Shown: piece by piece, positions 14,851 to 15,058 of the stretch
Layout of the letters: each line of letters opens with the position of its first letter
Position numbering within the stretch: position 1 is the stretch's first letter
Source of the DNA: CAYFUL01 sp964346375
Lineage (GTDB): Bacteria; Bacillota; Clostridia; Tissierellales; Peptoniphilaceae
Length of the DNA: 15,058 bases
Assembly (NCBI GenBank): GCA_964346375.1
Contig: CAYFUL010000034.1
Location: 1 to 15,058 of the forward strand
Reading direction: 5' to 3'
Notes under the pieces: model-generated
Database searches by the model: none
Told to the model about the DNA's origin: nothing
The model's input: the letters and a program-made list of their open reading frames with translations, nothing else
Translations under genes and position numbers: made by a program

Positions 14851-15003
14851 ACTTCAATCTTTTCGAAGATACAAGTTTTTGTAATTGTAATAATATTCCC
14901 ATCCCACGTACTTTTTGAGGTAAAGGCGTTAAAAAAATTCCATGTCCTAAGCCGAGGCGAGTTTGGAATTTTTAGCCTTTGCCGAGAAAATTTTCATTTA
15001 GTG
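14851..15003. other. Non-coding stretch with a long imperfect hairpin
   Basis: No gene seen. Positions 14922-14980 form a long hairpin: AAAGGC pairs with GCCTTT (6 bp), and after a small internal loop AAAAATTCCA pairs with TGGAATTTTT (10 bp), leaving a 21-nt loop with GCCGAGGCGAG. A smaller ATCTT-TTCG-AAGAT hairpin lies just upstream at about 14858-14871. It may be a palindromic interspersed repeat or an RNA structure. Confidence 0.55.
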
Positions 15004-15058
15004 TGTAGTGCCCCCTAAATCCGGACACGGATTAGGGGGTTTTTAAATGAAAAGAATA
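15004..15058 (+). mobile_element. Possible left end of an IS3-family insertion sequence
   Basis: The sequence from 15004, TGTAGTGCCCCCTAAATCCG followed by GACA, resembles the terminal inverted repeats of IS3-family (IS150-like) elements: TG at the tip, a C-run, and GGACA at the inner end. A potential first ORF starts at 15047 (ATG AAA AGA ATA = MKRI...) and runs off the window. AGGGGG lies 7 nt before that ATG, inside the 3' arm of the hairpin at 15011-15039. No transposase sequence is visible, so this rests on the end alone. Confidence 0.4.
15011..15044 (+). terminator. Terminator-like hairpin at the right edge
   Basis: Stem CCCCCT-AA-TCCG / CGGA-TT-AGGGGG (12 bp with one bulged A, loop GACA) followed by TTTTT on the plus strand. 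If 15004 is an IS end, this would shield the element from incoming transcription. It also buries the only ribosome-site-like sequence before the ATG at 15047. Confidence 0.7.

Noticed and set aside
14580..14918. 112-codon ORF (plus) and 64-codon ORF (minus, 14495-14689) in the repeat array
   Set aside because: They are translations of the hairpin repeats, without ribosome sites; the same repeat is read in different frames in other copies.

Overview
This window is AT-rich bacterial DNA with strong AGGAGG-type ribosome binding sites and TATAAT-type promoters. It suggests a low-GC Gram-positive anaerobe of the Clostridia/Tissierellia type (Peptoniphilus/Anaerococcus-like). That placement is an inference from base composition, protein style, the two-subunit glycine decarboxylase and the FemX-type cell-wall gene. 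No taxonomic marker was compared with a database.

Layout. Positions 1-4597 (minus strand) hold the first nine genes of the S10 ribosomal protein operon in the canonical order rpsJ-rplC-rplD-rplW-rplB-rpsS-rplV-rpsC-rplP; rplP is cut by the window edge. The operon has its own promoter (4812-4840) and a leader of about 208 nt with two clear hairpins. Positions 4903-7201 hold a separate minus-strand unit of two genes: an ATP-grasp ligase resembling D-aspartate ligases, followed after 1 nt by a FemX-type aminoacyltransferase. Together they look like a peptidoglycan cross-bridge cassette, with its own promoter and a terminator just before the S10 promoter. Positions 7578-13269 (minus) hold a complete glycine cleavage operon, gcvT-gcvH-gcvPA-gcvPB-lpd, with tight spacing and two ATGA overlaps. 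A 10-N assembly gap falls inside lpd. A lipoate-protein ligase (lplA, 13350-14342, plus) is divergent from gcvT. It would load lipoate onto GcvH, so the pair makes a self-contained glycine cleavage and lipoylation module.

The non-coding parts are the most unusual. A composite hairpin repeat (an inverted hairpin module plus a forward hairpin module, GGTAGGG-arm-loop-arm) occurs once between lpd and its terminator (about 7309-7577) and twice in tandem downstream of lplA (about 14384-14850). The arms differ between copies, but most remain self-complementary. Copy 1 sits between the present lpd 3' end and a diverged 39-nt second copy of that 3' end. The right edge carries a further long hairpin (14922-14980) and then what looks like the left end of an IS3-family insertion sequence, with a terminator-like hairpin and a possible first ORF starting at 15047.
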